NCBI GenBank assembly: GCA_026989495.1
Contig: JALSJE010000123.1
Span: 1 to 46,207 of the forward strand
Direction of reading: 5' to 3'
Source: Gammaproteobacteria bacterium
GTDB taxonomy: Bacteria > Pseudomonadota > Gammaproteobacteria > S144-34
DNA length: 46,207 nucleotides
This document shows, one piece after another, positions 23,192 through 35,082 of the stretch. Each line of letters begins with the position of its first letter. Positions within the stretch are counted from its first letter, which is position 1. The translations under genes were made by a program, and so were the position numbers. Below the pieces are notes generated by a model. That model did no database searches. It was given only the letters and a program-made list of their open reading frames with translations, and was not told where the DNA came from.

Positions 23192-24524
23192 ATCACGCCC
23201 TCCGCCTCCTCGGGACGCAGGAGCCGCTCGGTCAGCCGCCGCTCGAGCTGGCGGCGCACCGGCTCCAGCGCCATGCGCTCGAGCACGTCCGAAGCGAAGG
23301 CGTAGATCAGGAGGCTGCGCGCCAGCGCCTCGTCGAGCGCGCGCGAGCGCAGGTAGAACAGCGCCGTCTCGTCGAGCTCGCCCACGGTGGAGCCGTGGGA
23401 GCACTTGACGTCGTCGGCGTAGATCTCGAGCTGCGGGCGGCTGTCGGCCTCGGCGTCCTCGGACAGCAGCAGGTTGTGGTTGGCCTGCTCGGCGTCGGTG
23501 CGCTGGGCGCCCGGGTGGACCACCACGCGGCCGGTGAAGGCGCCGCGGGCACGGCCGTCGAGCACGCCCTTGTAGAGCTCGCGCGAGACCGCGCCGGCGC
23601 TGCGGTGCTCGATGCGGGTGTGACAGTCCACCTGCTGGCGCCCGCCCACGACGTACAGGCCGTTGAGCACGCACTCGGCGCCCTCGCCCGCGAGCTCCAC
23701 GTGGATGCCGCTGCGCGTCAGGCGCCCCCCGAGCGTCACGTCGTGGGAGACGTAGCGGCTCCCGGCCTCCTGGCGCACGCCGGCGGCGCCCACGTGGTAG
23801 AGGCGCGGGCCGGCCTCGCGCACGTGATAGTGGTCCAGCGCCGCGCCCTCGCCCAGCACCACGGTGGTGCCCTGGTTGTCCACGGCCTCGGCTTCGCTCA
23901 CGGCGGCCACGCTCTCGATGACCGTGGCGCGCGCGCCACGGCCCAGCACCAGCACGTGGCGCAGGTGCGCGCTGGCGCCGGCGCCGCTGCGCAGGTGGAT
24001 GACGTGGACGGGGCGGTCGAGCACCACGCCGTCGTCCAGGCGCAGGTGGAGGCCGTCGGTCATGAAGGCGAGGTTGAGGGCCATGAGGCCGTCGGCGCCC
24101 TCCGGCAGCCGGAGCCAGGGGGCGAGCGCCTCGGGATCGCGCGCGAGGGCCTCGGCCAGCCCGCCCACGGCGGCACCCTCCGGCAGGGGGCCCACGGCGC
24201 ACAGCGCCGGAGCCAGGAAGCCATCCACGAACACGATGCGGTGCGCCTCCAGCCCCTCGAAGGCGAGCGCCCGCACCGCCTCTTCCGCCACCGGGCCGGG
24301 ACCGGCACTGGGCACGCCGAGGCGCCTGGCGAGCACGCGCACGTCGGTGTAGCGCCAGTCCTCGTCGCGCGGGGACGGGAAGCCCACGGCCAGGAAACGC
24401 TCCAGCGCCTGCTCACGCAGGCCCTCCAGCCAGGCGAGGCCCGCGCCCGGAAGGCCCCCGCGGCGCTCGCGGAAGGCCGCCGCGAAGGCCTCGCCCGCGC
24501 CGGCCCGTGTCTGGGGCTGGGCGC

Positions 24525-24528
<4 letters not shown>
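23188..24528 (-). CDS. sufD: Fe-S cluster assembly protein SufD
   Basis: 446 residues. Partner of SufB in the SufBC2D scaffold. The C-terminal beta-helix core includes VIESVAAVSEAEAVDNQGTT, DNQG..., LNGLYVVGGRQQVDCHTRIE, and the family end DVKCSHGSTVGELDETALFYLRSRALDE, with the conserved CSHG motif. The N-terminal DEDWRYTDV is typical. The start overlaps sufC (ATGA). Confidence 0.95.
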
Positions 24529-25307
<779 letters not shown>

Positions 25308-25365
25308 GATGCGCGTACCTCTCTCGCCGCGCCCGCGCGGGCGCGCTGTCAAGCGTGTGCCTGGC

Positions 25366-26817
<1,452 letters not shown>

Positions 26818-26893
26818 GGTCACCTCTCCGCCCGCGCGGCCTCGCGGGACACTGTTCGCCGTGGCGGAGCGGCCGGGACGCGCCGGCCACTAA

Positions 26894-26946
26894 AACCGAG
26901 TCAGCTGGTCGGTTATTAGGCTACGGTACCTGAGCAAAACAGTCAA
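26894..26946 (-). promoter_or_regulatory. SUF operon promoter with overlapping dyad operator
   Basis: On the minus strand -35 TTGACT (26946-26941), a 17-nt spacer and -10 TAGCCT (26923-26918). The predicted start near 26911 lies inside a perfect inverted repeat AACCGA-N9-TCGGTT (26894-26914), a natural place for a repressor such as an Fe-S-sensing Rrf2 protein. It does not match the E. coli IscR type 1 or type 2 consensus well, so the regulator is unknown. Confidence 0.6.
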
Positions 26947-27021
26947 ATTCTTCCGCCACGGACATCCCCCCGATCCGGGCCGGCCAAGAATACCCCACGC
27001 CAGCGTCAATTTTAAGATATT

Positions 27022-27183
27022 GGAAGCTCTGAAAAATCCGATTTTTCAGAGCTTCCCCGCGGCCAGGGGCGGCCGCGGGACGGCCCATGCACAGGGAAGT
27101 GCATGACGACTCAAGGAAAATCAGAATGACCGCGAAGCACCTCAGCGCTGATCAATCCGCGTAGCGGATTGATCAGAGTTTCC
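27022..27183 (+). mobile_element. Interspersed palindromic MITE-like element, copy 6 (intact, TSD TATT)
   Basis: 162 bp flanked by perfect TATT repeats (27018-27021, 27184-27187). The left palindrome has perfect 17-bp arms GGAAGCTCTGAAAAATC and their inverse. Its left end matches the inverted right end (GGAAACTCTGATCAATC) at 14 of 17 positions. The central hairpin is intact and the right palindrome CTGATCAATCCGC-GTA-GCGGATTGATCAG is perfect. It lies in the divergent gap between the suf promoter and ispG. Confidence 0.92.
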
Positions 27184-27355
27184 TATTCTGATGGACCTGC
27201 CCCCGGGGGGACGGACCGGCACGCCCACGTACCTTCTTGCGCCGCATGGCAGCAGCCTGAGCGCTCCGATGCGTGGCCGGTGAGGGCCGCAGCCAGCCTG
27301 CCGCAGCTCGGCAGCAGGCCCGCAAGGTCAGGGCCGGGGCGGCCGCGCGGCGGTT

Positions 27356-27361
27356 TACAAT
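27356..27361 (+). promoter_or_regulatory. -10 element of ispG, leaderless spacing
   Basis: TACAAT ends 6 nt before the ispG ATG (27368), so the RNA would begin at or next to the start codon. There is no Shine-Dalgarno sequence. The -35 region is weak. The gap 27188-27355 holds nothing else I recognise. Confidence 0.5.
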
Positions 27362-27367
27362 GGCGCC

Positions 27368-28651
27368 ATGACGATCGAGCCATGCCCCCAGCATAGCCCG
27401 GGTGGGGACGCGGCCGTGCCGGAGGCGGCGCCGGCCCCGCGGCGGCGCACGCTCGCCGTGCGGGTGGGCCATGTGACCATCGGCGGCGGCGCGCCGGTGG
27501 TGGTCCAGTCCATGACCGACACCGACACCGCCGACGTGGCCGCCACGGTGGCCCAGGTGGCCGAGCTCGCGCGCGCGGGCTCGGAGCTCGTGCGCCTGAC
27601 CGTCAACACCGAAGCGGCCGCGCGCGCGGTGCCCGCCATCCGCGAGCGCCTCGACGCCCTGGGCGTGGACGTGCCGCTCGTGGGCGACTTCCACTTCAAC
27701 GGCCACCGTCTGCTCACGGCCGTGCCCGAGTGCGGGGCGGCGCTGGCCAAGTGGCGCATCAACCCGGGCAACGTGGGCCGCGGCGACAAGCGCGACGTCC
27801 ACTTCGCCGGCATCGTCGAGCTCGCCTGCCGCATGGAGCGGCCCGTGCGCATCGGTGTCAACTGGGGCAGCCTCGACCAGGCGCTGCTGGCCCGCCTCAT
27901 GGACGAGAACGCCCGGCGCCCGCGGCCCGCCCCGCCCGAGGCCGTCATGCGCGAGGCCGTGGTGGCCTCGGCCCTGGAGAGCGCCGAGCGTGCGGTGGCC
28001 CTGGGCCTGCCGCGCGACCGCATCGTGCTCTCGTGCAAGATGAGCGGCGTGCAGGACCTCATCGCCGTCTACCGGGCGCTGGCCACCCGCTGCGAATGGC
28101 CCCTGCACCTGGGGCTGACCGAGGCCGGCATGGGCGACAAGGGCATCGTCGCCTCCACCGCTGCGCTCGCGGTGCTCCTGCAGGAGGGCATCGGCGACAC
28201 CATCCGCATCTCGCTCACACCCGAGCCCGGCGGCGACCGCGCGCGCGAGGTGCGCGTGGCGCAGCAGATCCTGCAGAGCATGGGGCTGCGGCGCTTCACC
28301 CCCACGGTCATCGCCTGCCCGGGCTGCGGGCGCACCGTGAGCGACTTCTTCCAGCGCCTCGCCCGCGAGGTGGAGGGCTTCCTCGCCGAGCGCATGCCCG
28401 AGTGGCGCCGCCGCTATCCGGGCGCCGAAGGCCTCACGGTGGCCGTGATGGGCTGCGTGGTGAACGGTCCCGGCGAAAGCCGCCATGCCGACATCGGCAT
28501 CAGCCTGCCCGGCGCCGGCGAGCGGCCGGTGGCCCCGGTCTACGAGGACGGCGCCAAGACCGTGACCCTCAAGGGCGAGGGGCTCGCCGAGGACTTCAAG
28601 GCCCGCATCGAGGCCTACGTCCGCCGCCGCTACGGCCGCCCGGGCGGCTGA
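27368..28651 (+). CDS. ispG: 4-hydroxy-3-methylbut-2-enyl-diphosphate synthase IspG (GcpE)
   Basis: 427 residues. [4Fe-4S] enzyme of the MEP isoprenoid pathway, converting MEcPP to HMBPP. The TIM-barrel part carries [30 protein letters not shown] and [14 protein letters not shown]. Cluster ligands are C317 and C320 (ACPGCGRT) and C363 (GCVVNGPGE), with the Glu ligand in NGPGES. The first 25 residues are Pro/Ala-rich and extend beyond the family core, so a later start is possible, but TACAAT six bases before this ATG supports it. The enzyme depends on Fe-S assembly, which the divergent SUF operon supplies. Confidence 0.97.
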   Translation: MTIEPCPQHSPGGDAAVPEAAPAPRRRTLAVRVGHVTIGGGAPVVVQSMTDTDTADVAATVAQVAELARAGSELVRLTVNTEAAARAVPAIRERLDALGVDVPLVGDFHFNGHRLLTAVPECGAALAKWRINPGNVGRGDKRDVHFAGIVELACRMERPVRIGVNWGSLDQALLARLMDENARRPRPAPPEAVMREAVVASALESAERAVALGLPRDRIVLSCKMSGVQDLIAVYRALATRCEWPLHLGLTEAGMGDKGIVASTAALAVLLQEGIGDTIRISLTPEPGGDRAREVRVAQQILQSMGLRRFTPTVIACPGCGRTVSDFFQRLAREVEGFLAERMPEWRRRYPGAEGLTVAVMGCVVNGPGESRHADIGISLPGAGERPVAPVYEDGAKTVTLKGEGLAEDFKARIEAYVRRRYGRPGG

Positions 28652-28658
28652 GCCGCGA

Positions 28659-28676
28659 GCGCGGCTGGAGCCGCGC
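28659..28676. repeat. Short REP-like palindrome, unit B
   Basis: GCGCGGCT-GG-AGCCGCGC, 8 nt after the ispG stop codon. It has the same core as units A and A' near sufT, and is followed by CCCACGG as in unit A'. Confidence 0.55.
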
Positions 28677-28700
28677 CCACGGGGCACGGGTCCCATGGGT

Positions 28701-28734
28701 CCGGCATCCTGCCGGCAGGCGGCATCCGGCCGCC
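28701..28734. terminator. Tandem hairpins between convergent ispG and the 161-aa gene
   Basis: CCGGCA-TCC-TGCCGG (28701-28715) and GGCGGC-N5-GCCGCC (28718-28734) lie in the 87-bp convergent gap. There is no T-run, so they are candidate two-way termination or RNA-stability elements only. Confidence 0.3.
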
Positions 28735-28738
28735 GGGC

Positions 28739-29224
28739 TCACCAGCGGAACCTGTCCCACAGCTCCGGGTGGGCCCAGTAGCGCGGGTTGAGCCAGTCCG
28801 GCGTCTCCTTGTAGTCGTAGAGGTCGAAGCGCCACAGCCGCGCCTCGGCCTCCGGCGTGAGCCCCAGCGCGACGCAGGCGGGCGTATCCCAGCCTTGCGG
28901 GGCCGGCTCGGGCAGTGCCAGCACGAGGCGCCGGGCGTGCAGGTCGCGCAGCGCCGCCACCAGCCGCTCCGCCTCGGCGCGCGGCAACGTGGCCGTCACG
29001 TCCGGCCCCAGCACCGCCAGGTCCCAGCGGCCCGCGTCCGGGCCGGGGCGGGACGCCGCCTCCGCGGGCGCACGGCGCACCAACTCGGGCGCGTGCGCGG
29101 CAGCCGCCGCCCAGGCCGTGACCACCCCGTCCGGGTCCTCGCCCACCAGGAGCATCCGCGCGGGCCGCCACCGCTCGAGCAGCTTCCCGAGCGCCCCGGC
29201 GATCGTAGGCCTCCGCTCCGCCAT
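28739..29224 (-). CDS. Conserved hypothetical protein, resembles DUF6231
   Basis: 161 residues, no signal or membrane segment. It has a Rossmann-like layout ([36 protein letters not shown]), and the C-terminal signature [20 protein letters not shown] followed by PELWDRFRW is what I recall of the gammaproteobacterial DUF6231 family; this is from memory. It could be a degenerate methyltransferase-like fold. The start is the ATG at 29224: TATGCT (29237-29232) ends 7 nt before it, consistent with leaderless transcription; an ATG at 29236 is the alternative. Confidence 0.65.
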   Translation of the reverse strand: MAERRPTIAGALGKLLERWRPARMLLVGEDPDGVVTAWAAAAAHAPELVRRAPAEAASRPGPDAGRWDLAVLGPDVTATLPRAEAERLVAALRDLHARRLVLALPEPAPQGWDTPACVALGLTPEAEARLWRFDLYDYKETPDWLNPRYWAHPELWDRFRW

Positions 29225-29337
29225 GCTCCTCAGCATACGCGTGCCGGGCGCCCCGGCCCATCGCCTACCGCCTCGCCCGCACGGCCACGGCCCGGCCGGT
29301 GGCGCGGGAAGGCATGGGGGCCTATCATGCCGGGCCC

Positions 29338-29865
29338 ATGGGTGAGACGCGCGAGGACGGCTTCCTGCCGCTCGGCATCGCGGTGCTGACGGTCTCGGAC
29401 ACCCGCACCGAGGCCGACGACCGCTCCGGGGCGCTGCTCGTCGAGCGTCTGCAGGCGGCGGGGCACCGGCTGGCGGCCCGCCGCATCGTGCCGGACGACC
29501 GCTACCGGATCCGCGCCGCGCTCTCGCAGTGGATCGCCGATCCCGCGGTGCAGGCGGTGCTGGTCACGGGCGGGACGGGCCTGACCGGCCGTGACGTCAC
29601 GCCGGAAGCGGTCCGTCCCCTCCTCGACCGCGAGATCGAGGGCTTCGGCGAGCTCTTCCGCTGGATCTCCTACCGGGAGATCGGCACCTCGACCCTGCAG
29701 TCGCGCGCGCTCGCGGGGGTGGCCAACGGCACCGTGGTCTTCTGCCTGCCCGGCTCCACCGGCGCCTGCCGCACCGCCTGGGACGAGATCATCCGCCACC
29801 AGCTCGACCGCCGCACCCGCCCCTGCAACCTGGCCGAGCTCCTGCCCCGCCTCACGGAGCGCTGA
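29338..29865 (+). CDS. moaB: Molybdenum cofactor biosynthesis protein MoaB
   Basis: 175 residues. MoaB/MogA fold: [19 protein letters not shown] at the N-terminus, [20 protein letters not shown] as the molybdopterin-binding/adenylylation loop, and [16 protein letters not shown] near the end. It acts in the adenylation/metal-insertion step of molybdopterin. The start at 29338 has no ribosome site but TATCAT (29323-29328) ends 9 nt upstream. Its 3' end overlaps the convergent patatin gene by 14 nt. Confidence 0.94.
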   Translation: MGETREDGFLPLGIAVLTVSDTRTEADDRSGALLVERLQAAGHRLAARRIVPDDRYRIRAALSQWIADPAVQAVLVTGGTGLTGRDVTPEAVRPLLDREIEGFGELFRWISYREIGTSTLQSRALAGVANGTVVFCLPGSTGACRTAWDEIIRHQLDRRTRPCNLAELLPRLTER

Positions 29866-30811
29866 GCGCCCCGCCGAGGAGCTCGCGCAGGGCGGGCATG
29901 GCCCGCTCCGCCGCTGCCCGCCCCTCCGCCATGGCCTCGGGGGCGCGGTGGAACTCCATCAGGCCGAGATGCGCGAGCCGCGGCAGGACGACCACGTCCG
30001 GGGGATCGCCTGCCATGCGGCTGCGGGTGATACGGTCCTGCATGATGTTGATGGCGCCCGTGACCACCTCCAGCAGGCCGGGGCCGCGCGGGCGCGGCTC
30101 GAACAGCTCGCGCACCCGCGCGGGCGCGCGCGCCTTGAGGTAGCCCGCCACTTCCTCGCGCAGCCGGGCGAGCAGCGCGCCGTCGATCCCCTGGGGCATG
30201 CGGCCCGCCGTCCGCGCCCGCGGCCTGCGCGTGATGTCGCCGTTGAGGTTGACGGCGATGACCACCTCGGCCCCGAGGGCCCGGCACAGGGACACCGGCA
30301 CCGGGTTGACGAGCCCGCCGTCCACCAGCCAGCGCCCGCCGTGGCGCGCCGGGGTGAACAGCCCCGGCAGCGCGATGGAGGCGCGCACCGCCTCGGCCAA
30401 CGGCCCTTCGGTGAACCACACCTCGCGCCCGGTCTCGAGCTCGGTGGCCACCGCGCCGTAGCGCACGGGCAGGGCCTCGATGGGCGGAAGCTCGGCATGG
30501 GCGGTGAAGAAGTCCATGAGACGCTCGCCCTCGATGAACCCGCCGCCGGCGAGCGTCACGTCGAGGAAGCGCACCACCGTGCGCCAGGTGAGCCGCCGCA
30601 GCCAGCGCTCCAGCGCGCCGAGGTGCCCCGCGGCATAGGCCGCGCCCACCAGCGCCCCGATGGAGCTGCCGCACACGACCGCCGGGTGCACGCCTGCGGC
30701 CTCCAGCGCCCGCAGCACGCCCACGTGCGCCCAGCCGCGCGCCGAGCCGCTGCCGAGCGCTATCCCGACCCGCGGTGCCGCGGAGCCGGCCCGGGAATCC
30801 ATCGTGGCCAT
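29852..30811 (-). CDS. Patatin-like phospholipase (RssA/NTE family)
   Basis: 319 residues. Oxyanion-hole motif [14 protein letters not shown], nucleophile elbow GSSIG with S50, and the catalytic aspartate D164 in [12 protein letters not shown]. These define the Ser-Asp dyad of patatin lipases. No signal peptide, so it is cytosolic or peripheral; the substrate may be membrane lysophospholipid. The ATG at 30811 is supported by CATAAT (30823-30818) ending 6 nt before it. Confidence 0.92.
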   Translation of the reverse strand: MATMDSRAGSAAPRVGIALGSGSARGWAHVGVLRALEAAGVHPAVVCGSSIGALVGAAYAAGHLGALERWLRRLTWRTVVRFLDVTLAGGGFIEGERLMDFFTAHAELPPIEALPVRYGAVATELETGREVWFTEGPLAEAVRASIALPGLFTPARHGGRWLVDGGLVNPVPVSLCRALGAEVVIAVNLNGDITRRPRARTAGRMPQGIDGALLARLREEVAGYLKARAPARVRELFEPRPRGPGLLEVVTGAINIMQDRITRSRMAGDPPDVVVLPRLAHLGLMEFHRAPEAMAEGRAAAERAMPALRELLGGALSAP

Positions 30812-30888
30812 GGCGCGATTATGCGCCCGCGGCGCGGCGGCGTCCCCTGTCGCCGCCGCGGCCGGCCTTCTGCTATCGTCTTGCGCCC

Positions 30889-32097
30889 ATGGCCGAGGCC
30901 GCTGCCCTTCCGTCGAGGCTCGACACGCTCGCCCCCGCGCGTCCGGACTATGCCGGCGGCTCCCTGCTCAACCTGATGGCCTCCCTGGCCCAGGGCCTGG
31001 GCGCCTCGCCGCCCCTGGGAGAATGCGCGCCCCCCTGCCCCCTGCTCCCGCCCGAGCGGGTGGCGGCGGCGCGCGCGGTGGTGCTGGTGGTGGCCGACGG
31101 GCTCGGGCGCTACCTGCTCGACCCCCGGGTCACGCCCTGGCTCTGCGCCCGCACGGTGGGCAGCCTCACCTCGGTCTTCCCCGCCACCACGGCCGCCGCG
31201 GTGGGCACCCTGCTCACGGGGCTCGCCCCGCGCCGCCACGGGCTCACGGGCTGGTTCGTGCACCTGCCCGAGGCCGGCGGGGTGGTGGCGGTGCTGCCCT
31301 GGAAGCGGCGTGGCGAAGAGGCGGGCCTGGAGCGGCAGGGCCACCGTGTGGAGACGCATCTGGCGCCCACGCCCCTTGCGGCGCGGCTGCCCGTGCCCGC
31401 GCATCTCCTGCTGCCGGCCGACATCGCCGATTCGCCCTTCTCCCGCGCCTTCGCCGGGCCGGCCAGGCGCTGCGGCTGCAAGGACCTCGCTGCGCTCGTG
31501 CGGACGGCGGCGGGCATCGCCCGCCGAGGCCGCGCCTATGTGCACGCCTACTGGCCCGAGGTGGACCGCCTCGCCCACGAGCACGGCCCCGCCGCGCCGC
31601 CCGTGCGCGCCGCGGCCGCCGCCCTCGACCGCGCGCTCGCGCGGCTGGAAGAGGCGCTGGCGGGAACCGGCGCCCTGCTCGTGGTCACGGCCGACCACGG
31701 CCTCGTCGCGACCGACGAGGACCACACCGTACGGCTGGAGCGCGAGCCGGAGGCGGCCGCCATGCTGCGCCTGCCCCTGAGCGGCGAGCCGCGCGCCGCG
31801 TCCTGCCATCTGCGCCCGGGCGCCGAGGAAGCGTTCGATGCCTGGGCGGCGGAGCGGCTCGCCGGGCGCGCCCTGTGCGTGCCGGGCGCGGCGCTGGTGG
31901 AGGGCGGCTGGTACGGGCCGGGCGGTGCCAGCCACCCGCGGCTCGCCGAGCGCGTGGGCGAGCGCGTGCTGCTCGCGCTCGGGCGCTGGACCATCCGCGA
32001 CCGCGTGGCGGGCGAGGATCGCGCGCTGCCGCGCGGCGTCCATGGCGGCCTCAGCACGGAGGAGATGCACGTGCCGCTGGCGCTGGCCGGGACCTGA
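30889..32097 (+). CDS. Alkaline-phosphatase-superfamily protein (nucleotide pyrophosphatase/phosphodiesterase type)
   Basis: 402 residues. Two-metal phosphohydrolase: metal Asp in VLVVADGLGRYL, Thr nucleophile in SVFPATTAAAVGTLLTGL, metal Asp/His in EVDRLAHEHG, TADHGL, and a late His in GGLSTEEMHVPL. This is the type I phosphodiesterase/nucleotide pyrophosphatase layout. No signal peptide is apparent, so it may act in the cytosol; substrate unknown. TATCGT (30874-30879) ends 9 nt before the ATG with no ribosome site. Divergent from the patatin gene. Confidence 0.85.
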   Translation: MAEAAALPSRLDTLAPARPDYAGGSLLNLMASLAQGLGASPPLGECAPPCPLLPPERVAAARAVVLVVADGLGRYLLDPRVTPWLCARTVGSLTSVFPATTAAAVGTLLTGLAPRRHGLTGWFVHLPEAGGVVAVLPWKRRGEEAGLERQGHRVETHLAPTPLAARLPVPAHLLLPADIADSPFSRAFAGPARRCGCKDLAALVRTAAGIARRGRAYVHAYWPEVDRLAHEHGPAAPPVRAAAAALDRALARLEEALAGTGALLVVTADHGLVATDEDHTVRLEREPEAAAMLRLPLSGEPRAASCHLRPGAEEAFDAWAAERLAGRALCVPGAALVEGGWYGPGGASHPRLAERVGERVLLALGRWTIRDRVAGEDRALPRGVHGGLSTEEMHVPLALAGT

Positions 32098-32121
32098 GAC
32101 GCCCCGAGGAGACGTCGCCCC

Positions 32122-32802
32122 ATGCCACGGACCCCGCCCCGCCGCCGCACCGCCGCGGCCGCCCCGGCCACCCGCGCCGAGCGGCTCGCCGCCCTGCGCC
32201 GGCACCAGGCGAGGCTGCGCCGCTGCCGCCGCTGCCCGGACATGACGGGCCCGCCCGTCGTGGGCGCGCCCGTGCTCTCGCCCGTGCTGCTCGTGGGACA
32301 GGCCCCGGGCTCACGCGAGATCGAGCTGCGCCGCCCCTTCGCCTGGACCGCGGGCAAGACCCTGTTCCGCTGGTTCGAGGGCATCGGCCTCGACGAGGCC
32401 GCCTTCCGGGCGCGGGTCTACATGGCCGCCGTCTGCCGCTGCTTCCCCGGCAAGGCCCCGAAGGGCGGCGACCGCGTGCCCTCGGAGACCGAGATCGCGA
32501 GCTGTGCCCCGTGGCTGGAGGCCGAGATCGCGCTGCTCGGCCCACGGCTCGTGATTCCCGCCGGAAGGCTCGCCATCGCCCGCTTCCTCGACCACCGCGC
32601 TCTCGCCGAGGTGGTGGGCCGCCGCCACCGGCTGCGCCTGGGCGGACGCCCCGTGGACGTGATCCCGCTCCCCCATCCCTCGGGCGCCTCGGTCTGGCAC
32701 CGCACCGAGCCGGGCAGGAGCCTGCTCGCCCGGGCGCTGGCGCTGATCGCCGCCCATCCGGCCTGGCAGGCCATCCTGCGCCGCCCCCCGCCCCTGGGCT
32801 GA
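32122..32802 (+). CDS. Uracil-DNA glycosylase family protein (Fe-S type, family 4/5-like)
   Basis: 226 residues. The N-terminal CRRCP pair and the later VCRCFPGK and ASCAPW cysteines resemble the [4Fe-4S] ligands of family 4/5 enzymes. Motif 1 is LVGQAPGSREIE and motif 2 is IPLPHPSGASVWHR. The KAPKGGDR segment after VCRCFP is typical. It removes uracil from DNA to start base-excision repair. A basic N-terminus precedes the domain. It follows the phosphatase-superfamily gene by 24 nt and may be co-transcribed. Confidence 0.85.
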   Translation: MPRTPPRRRTAAAAPATRAERLAALRRHQARLRRCRRCPDMTGPPVVGAPVLSPVLLVGQAPGSREIELRRPFAWTAGKTLFRWFEGIGLDEAAFRARVYMAAVCRCFPGKAPKGGDRVPSETEIASCAPWLEAEIALLGPRLVIPAGRLAIARFLDHRALAEVVGRRHRLRLGGRPVDVIPLPHPSGASVWHRTEPGRSLLARALALIAAHPAWQAILRRPPPLG

Positions 32803-32820
32803 GGCGCGGTCACCAGCGCC

Positions 32821-34992
32821 CTACGCCGCCCCGGCCGGCGCGAGACGGCGGGCGTATTCGGCCACGCCCTCGGCGTCCAGCGGGCGCGAGAAGTGATAGC
32901 CCTGGAAAAGGTCGCAACCGAGCGCCTCCAGGGCAGCGGCCTGCGCGGCCGTCTCCACGCCCTCGGCCACCACCCGGGCCTGCAGCGCATGCGCGAGCCC
33001 GACGATCATGCGCACGATGTCCTGCCCGGCCCCGTCCCCGCCCAGCCCGCGCACGAAGCTGCGGTCGATCTTGAGGGTGTCGATGGGGAAGCCGTGCAGG
33101 CGCGCGAGCGAGGAGTGGCCCGTGCCGAAGTCGTCGATGGCGATGCGGAAGCCCGCCCGGGCGAGCGCGCGCAGGTTGGCGAGCACGGTCTCCGTTCCCC
33201 CCACGACGCCGCTCTCGGTGATCTCCAGCTCCAGGTCCGACGGCGGCACGCCCTTGAGCGCGCACGCGGTGATGAACTCCCCGGCAAGCCCCGGCGAGAG
33301 GAGCTGGGCCGGCGAGACGTTGAGCGCGATGCCCCGCGCGAGCGCATCCAGGCCCGCCGCGCGCCAGATCCGGACCTGCTCGAGCACCGTATCCAGCACC
33401 CAGGCCCCCAGCTCATGGATCAGGCTCGAGGATTCGGCCACGCCCACCACGAAATCGGGCCGCATCGGACCATGCTCCCCTGTCTCCCAGCGCAGCAGCG
33501 CCTCGGCGCCCTGGAAGCGGCCCCGCCCGTCCACCTTGGGCTGGTAGACGAGCCGAAGCTCGCCGCGCCGCAGGGCCGCGCGCAGGTGCGACTCCACATA
33601 GCGCCGCAGCGCCGTCTCCCGGGCGAGCGCCTCGGTGTAGAGCTGGATCGCATGTCCCGGCTCGCCACGGGCCGCCTTGAGCGCGAGCCCGGCATGGTCG
33701 AGGAGCGTGTCGGGATCCGGCCCCTCGCCCCAGGCCGCCCCCATGCGCACGTCGATCTGCAGGGCGCCCGCCTCCGCCGGGAAGGGGCGCCGCAGGGCGG
33801 CGTGCACGCGCTCGCCCCGGGACAGGGCTGCGGCCTGCGGCGCCTCATCCCGCCGCAGGCGCCACGCCAGGCAGAACTCCGCCGCGCCCACGCGCGCGAG
33901 CTCCGCGTCCGGAAAGGCCCCCCGCAGGCGCCGTCCCATCTCACGCAGCAGGGCGTCCCCCGCCCGCCGGCCCAGGGTGCCGTTGATCTCGCGGAAGTGG
34001 GCGATGTCCACCAGCAGGACCAGCACCCCCGGCCCCGGCTGCGCCCCCTCGCCCAGCATGGCCGCCAGCCGCTCGCGCGCGAGCGCCAGGTTGGGCAGGC
34101 CCGTGACGGGGTCGAAATAGGCGAGCTCGCGGATGCGGGCCTCGGCGGCGCGGATCTCGCTGAGATCCACGAACATGCCCGCGTAGCGCTCCACCTCGCC
34201 GTGCTCGTTGCGCAGCGCGACGATGCTGAGCCATTCGGGATGGATCTCGCCGTTCTTGCGGCGGTTCCAGATCTCGCCCTGCCAGCTCCCCTCGGCCTCG
34301 AGGCGCCGCCACATGGCCTCGTAGAAGGCGCGCCCGTGACGGCCTGAGCGCAGCATCTCGCCCGGGCGCCGTCCGCGCACCTCCTCCAGGGTGTAGCCGG
34401 TGGTGCGCTCGAAGGCCGGGTTGACCCACTCGATGCGCTGCTCGGCGTCGGTGATGATCACGCCATGGGGGCTGTGGGCGAGGATCAGGTCCGAGAGGGC
34501 CTTGTCGCGCCGCATGCGCGAGGCCTGGATCAGGAGCGCGGCGAGCTCGGCGAAGTGCCCCAGCACCCGCGCTTCCTCCTCCGAGTACCGGTGCCCGTGC
34601 TCGACGTAGAGCACGATGACCCCGAGCACCTCCCGCTCCCGGCCGAGCACGGGCACCACGTAGTGGCCGTGGGGCTTCATGCCCTCGTAGCGGGTCTCGT
34701 GGCGCTCGTCCACGCAGGGGGTGAAGAGCAGCTCGCCGCGCTCGGCCACGCGCCCGCACAGGCAGCGCCCGAAGGGCACCCTGGCGCAGGTGCCCGCGAT
34801 GAAGGGGGTGAAGTTGACCTGGGCCGCGAGCCGCAGGCAGCGCGCGTGCGGGTCCGCCACGAAGATGCCCCCCGTGTCGGCGTCGAGCCAGGGCAGGCGC
34901 AGCAGGGTCTCCAGCACCTGGCGCAGCGCCAGGTCCAGGCTCGCCTCATAGCCGGAAAGGCGCGCAAGCTCCCGCGCCGACTCGCGTGACAT
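32821..34992 (-). CDS. GAF-PAS-GGDEF-EAL cyclic-di-GMP phosphodiesterase
   Basis: 723 residues, soluble. GAF domain (about 15-165; TGGIFVADPHARCLRLAAQV, CLCGRVAE, DERHETRY), PAS domain with PAC (about 170-300; VIITDAEQRIEWVNPAFERT, WNRRKNGEIHPEWLS), GGDEF (about 305-460) and EAL (about 470-723). The cyclase signature is GAAEF at 369-373, so cyclase activity is unlikely. The EAL half is complete: EALLRW (E497), NVSPAQL, LELEITES, IDDFGTGHSSL, LKIDRSFV, AEGVET and QGYHFSRPL. It should hydrolyse c-di-GMP under GAF/PAS control. Divergent from the metal-efflux genes. Confidence 0.93.
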   Translation of the reverse strand: MSRESARELARLSGYEASLDLALRQVLETLLRLPWLDADTGGIFVADPHARCLRLAAQVNFTPFIAGTCARVPFGRCLCGRVAERGELLFTPCVDERHETRYEGMKPHGHYVVPVLGREREVLGVIVLYVEHGHRYSEEEARVLGHFAELAALLIQASRMRRDKALSDLILAHSPHGVIITDAEQRIEWVNPAFERTTGYTLEEVRGRRPGEMLRSGRHGRAFYEAMWRRLEAEGSWQGEIWNRRKNGEIHPEWLSIVALRNEHGEVERYAGMFVDLSEIRAAEARIRELAYFDPVTGLPNLALARERLAAMLGEGAQPGPGVLVLLVDIAHFREINGTLGRRAGDALLREMGRRLRGAFPDAELARVGAAEFCLAWRLRRDEAPQAAALSRGERVHAALRRPFPAEAGALQIDVRMGAAWGEGPDPDTLLDHAGLALKAARGEPGHAIQLYTEALARETALRRYVESHLRAALRRGELRLVYQPKVDGRGRFQGAEALLRWETGEHGPMRPDFVVGVAESSSLIHELGAWVLDTVLEQVRIWRAAGLDALARGIALNVSPAQLLSPGLAGEFITACALKGVPPSDLELEITESGVVGGTETVLANLRALARAGFRIAIDDFGTGHSSLARLHGFPIDTLKIDRSFVRGLGGDGAGQDIVRMIVGLAHALQARVVAEGVETAAQAAALEALGCDLFQGYHFSRPLDAEGVAEYARRLAPAGAA

Positions 34993-35047
34993 GCCACTTC
35001 CCCGGTCCGGGCCGCTGTCCCGGCTATCGGCCGTGGGACCGGGGGCC

Positions 35048-35076
35048 TTGAGCGCGGGGGACGGCCCCGCTATCCT
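35048..35076 (+). promoter_or_regulatory. Promoter of the czc-type efflux operon
   Basis: -35 TTGAGC (35048-35053), 17-nt spacer, -10 TATCCT (35071-35076), ending 6 nt before the first ATG (35083). The mRNA would be leaderless for the first gene. I see no clear MerR-type elongated spacer or dyad here. Confidence 0.6.
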
Positions 35077-35082
35077 GCCGGC

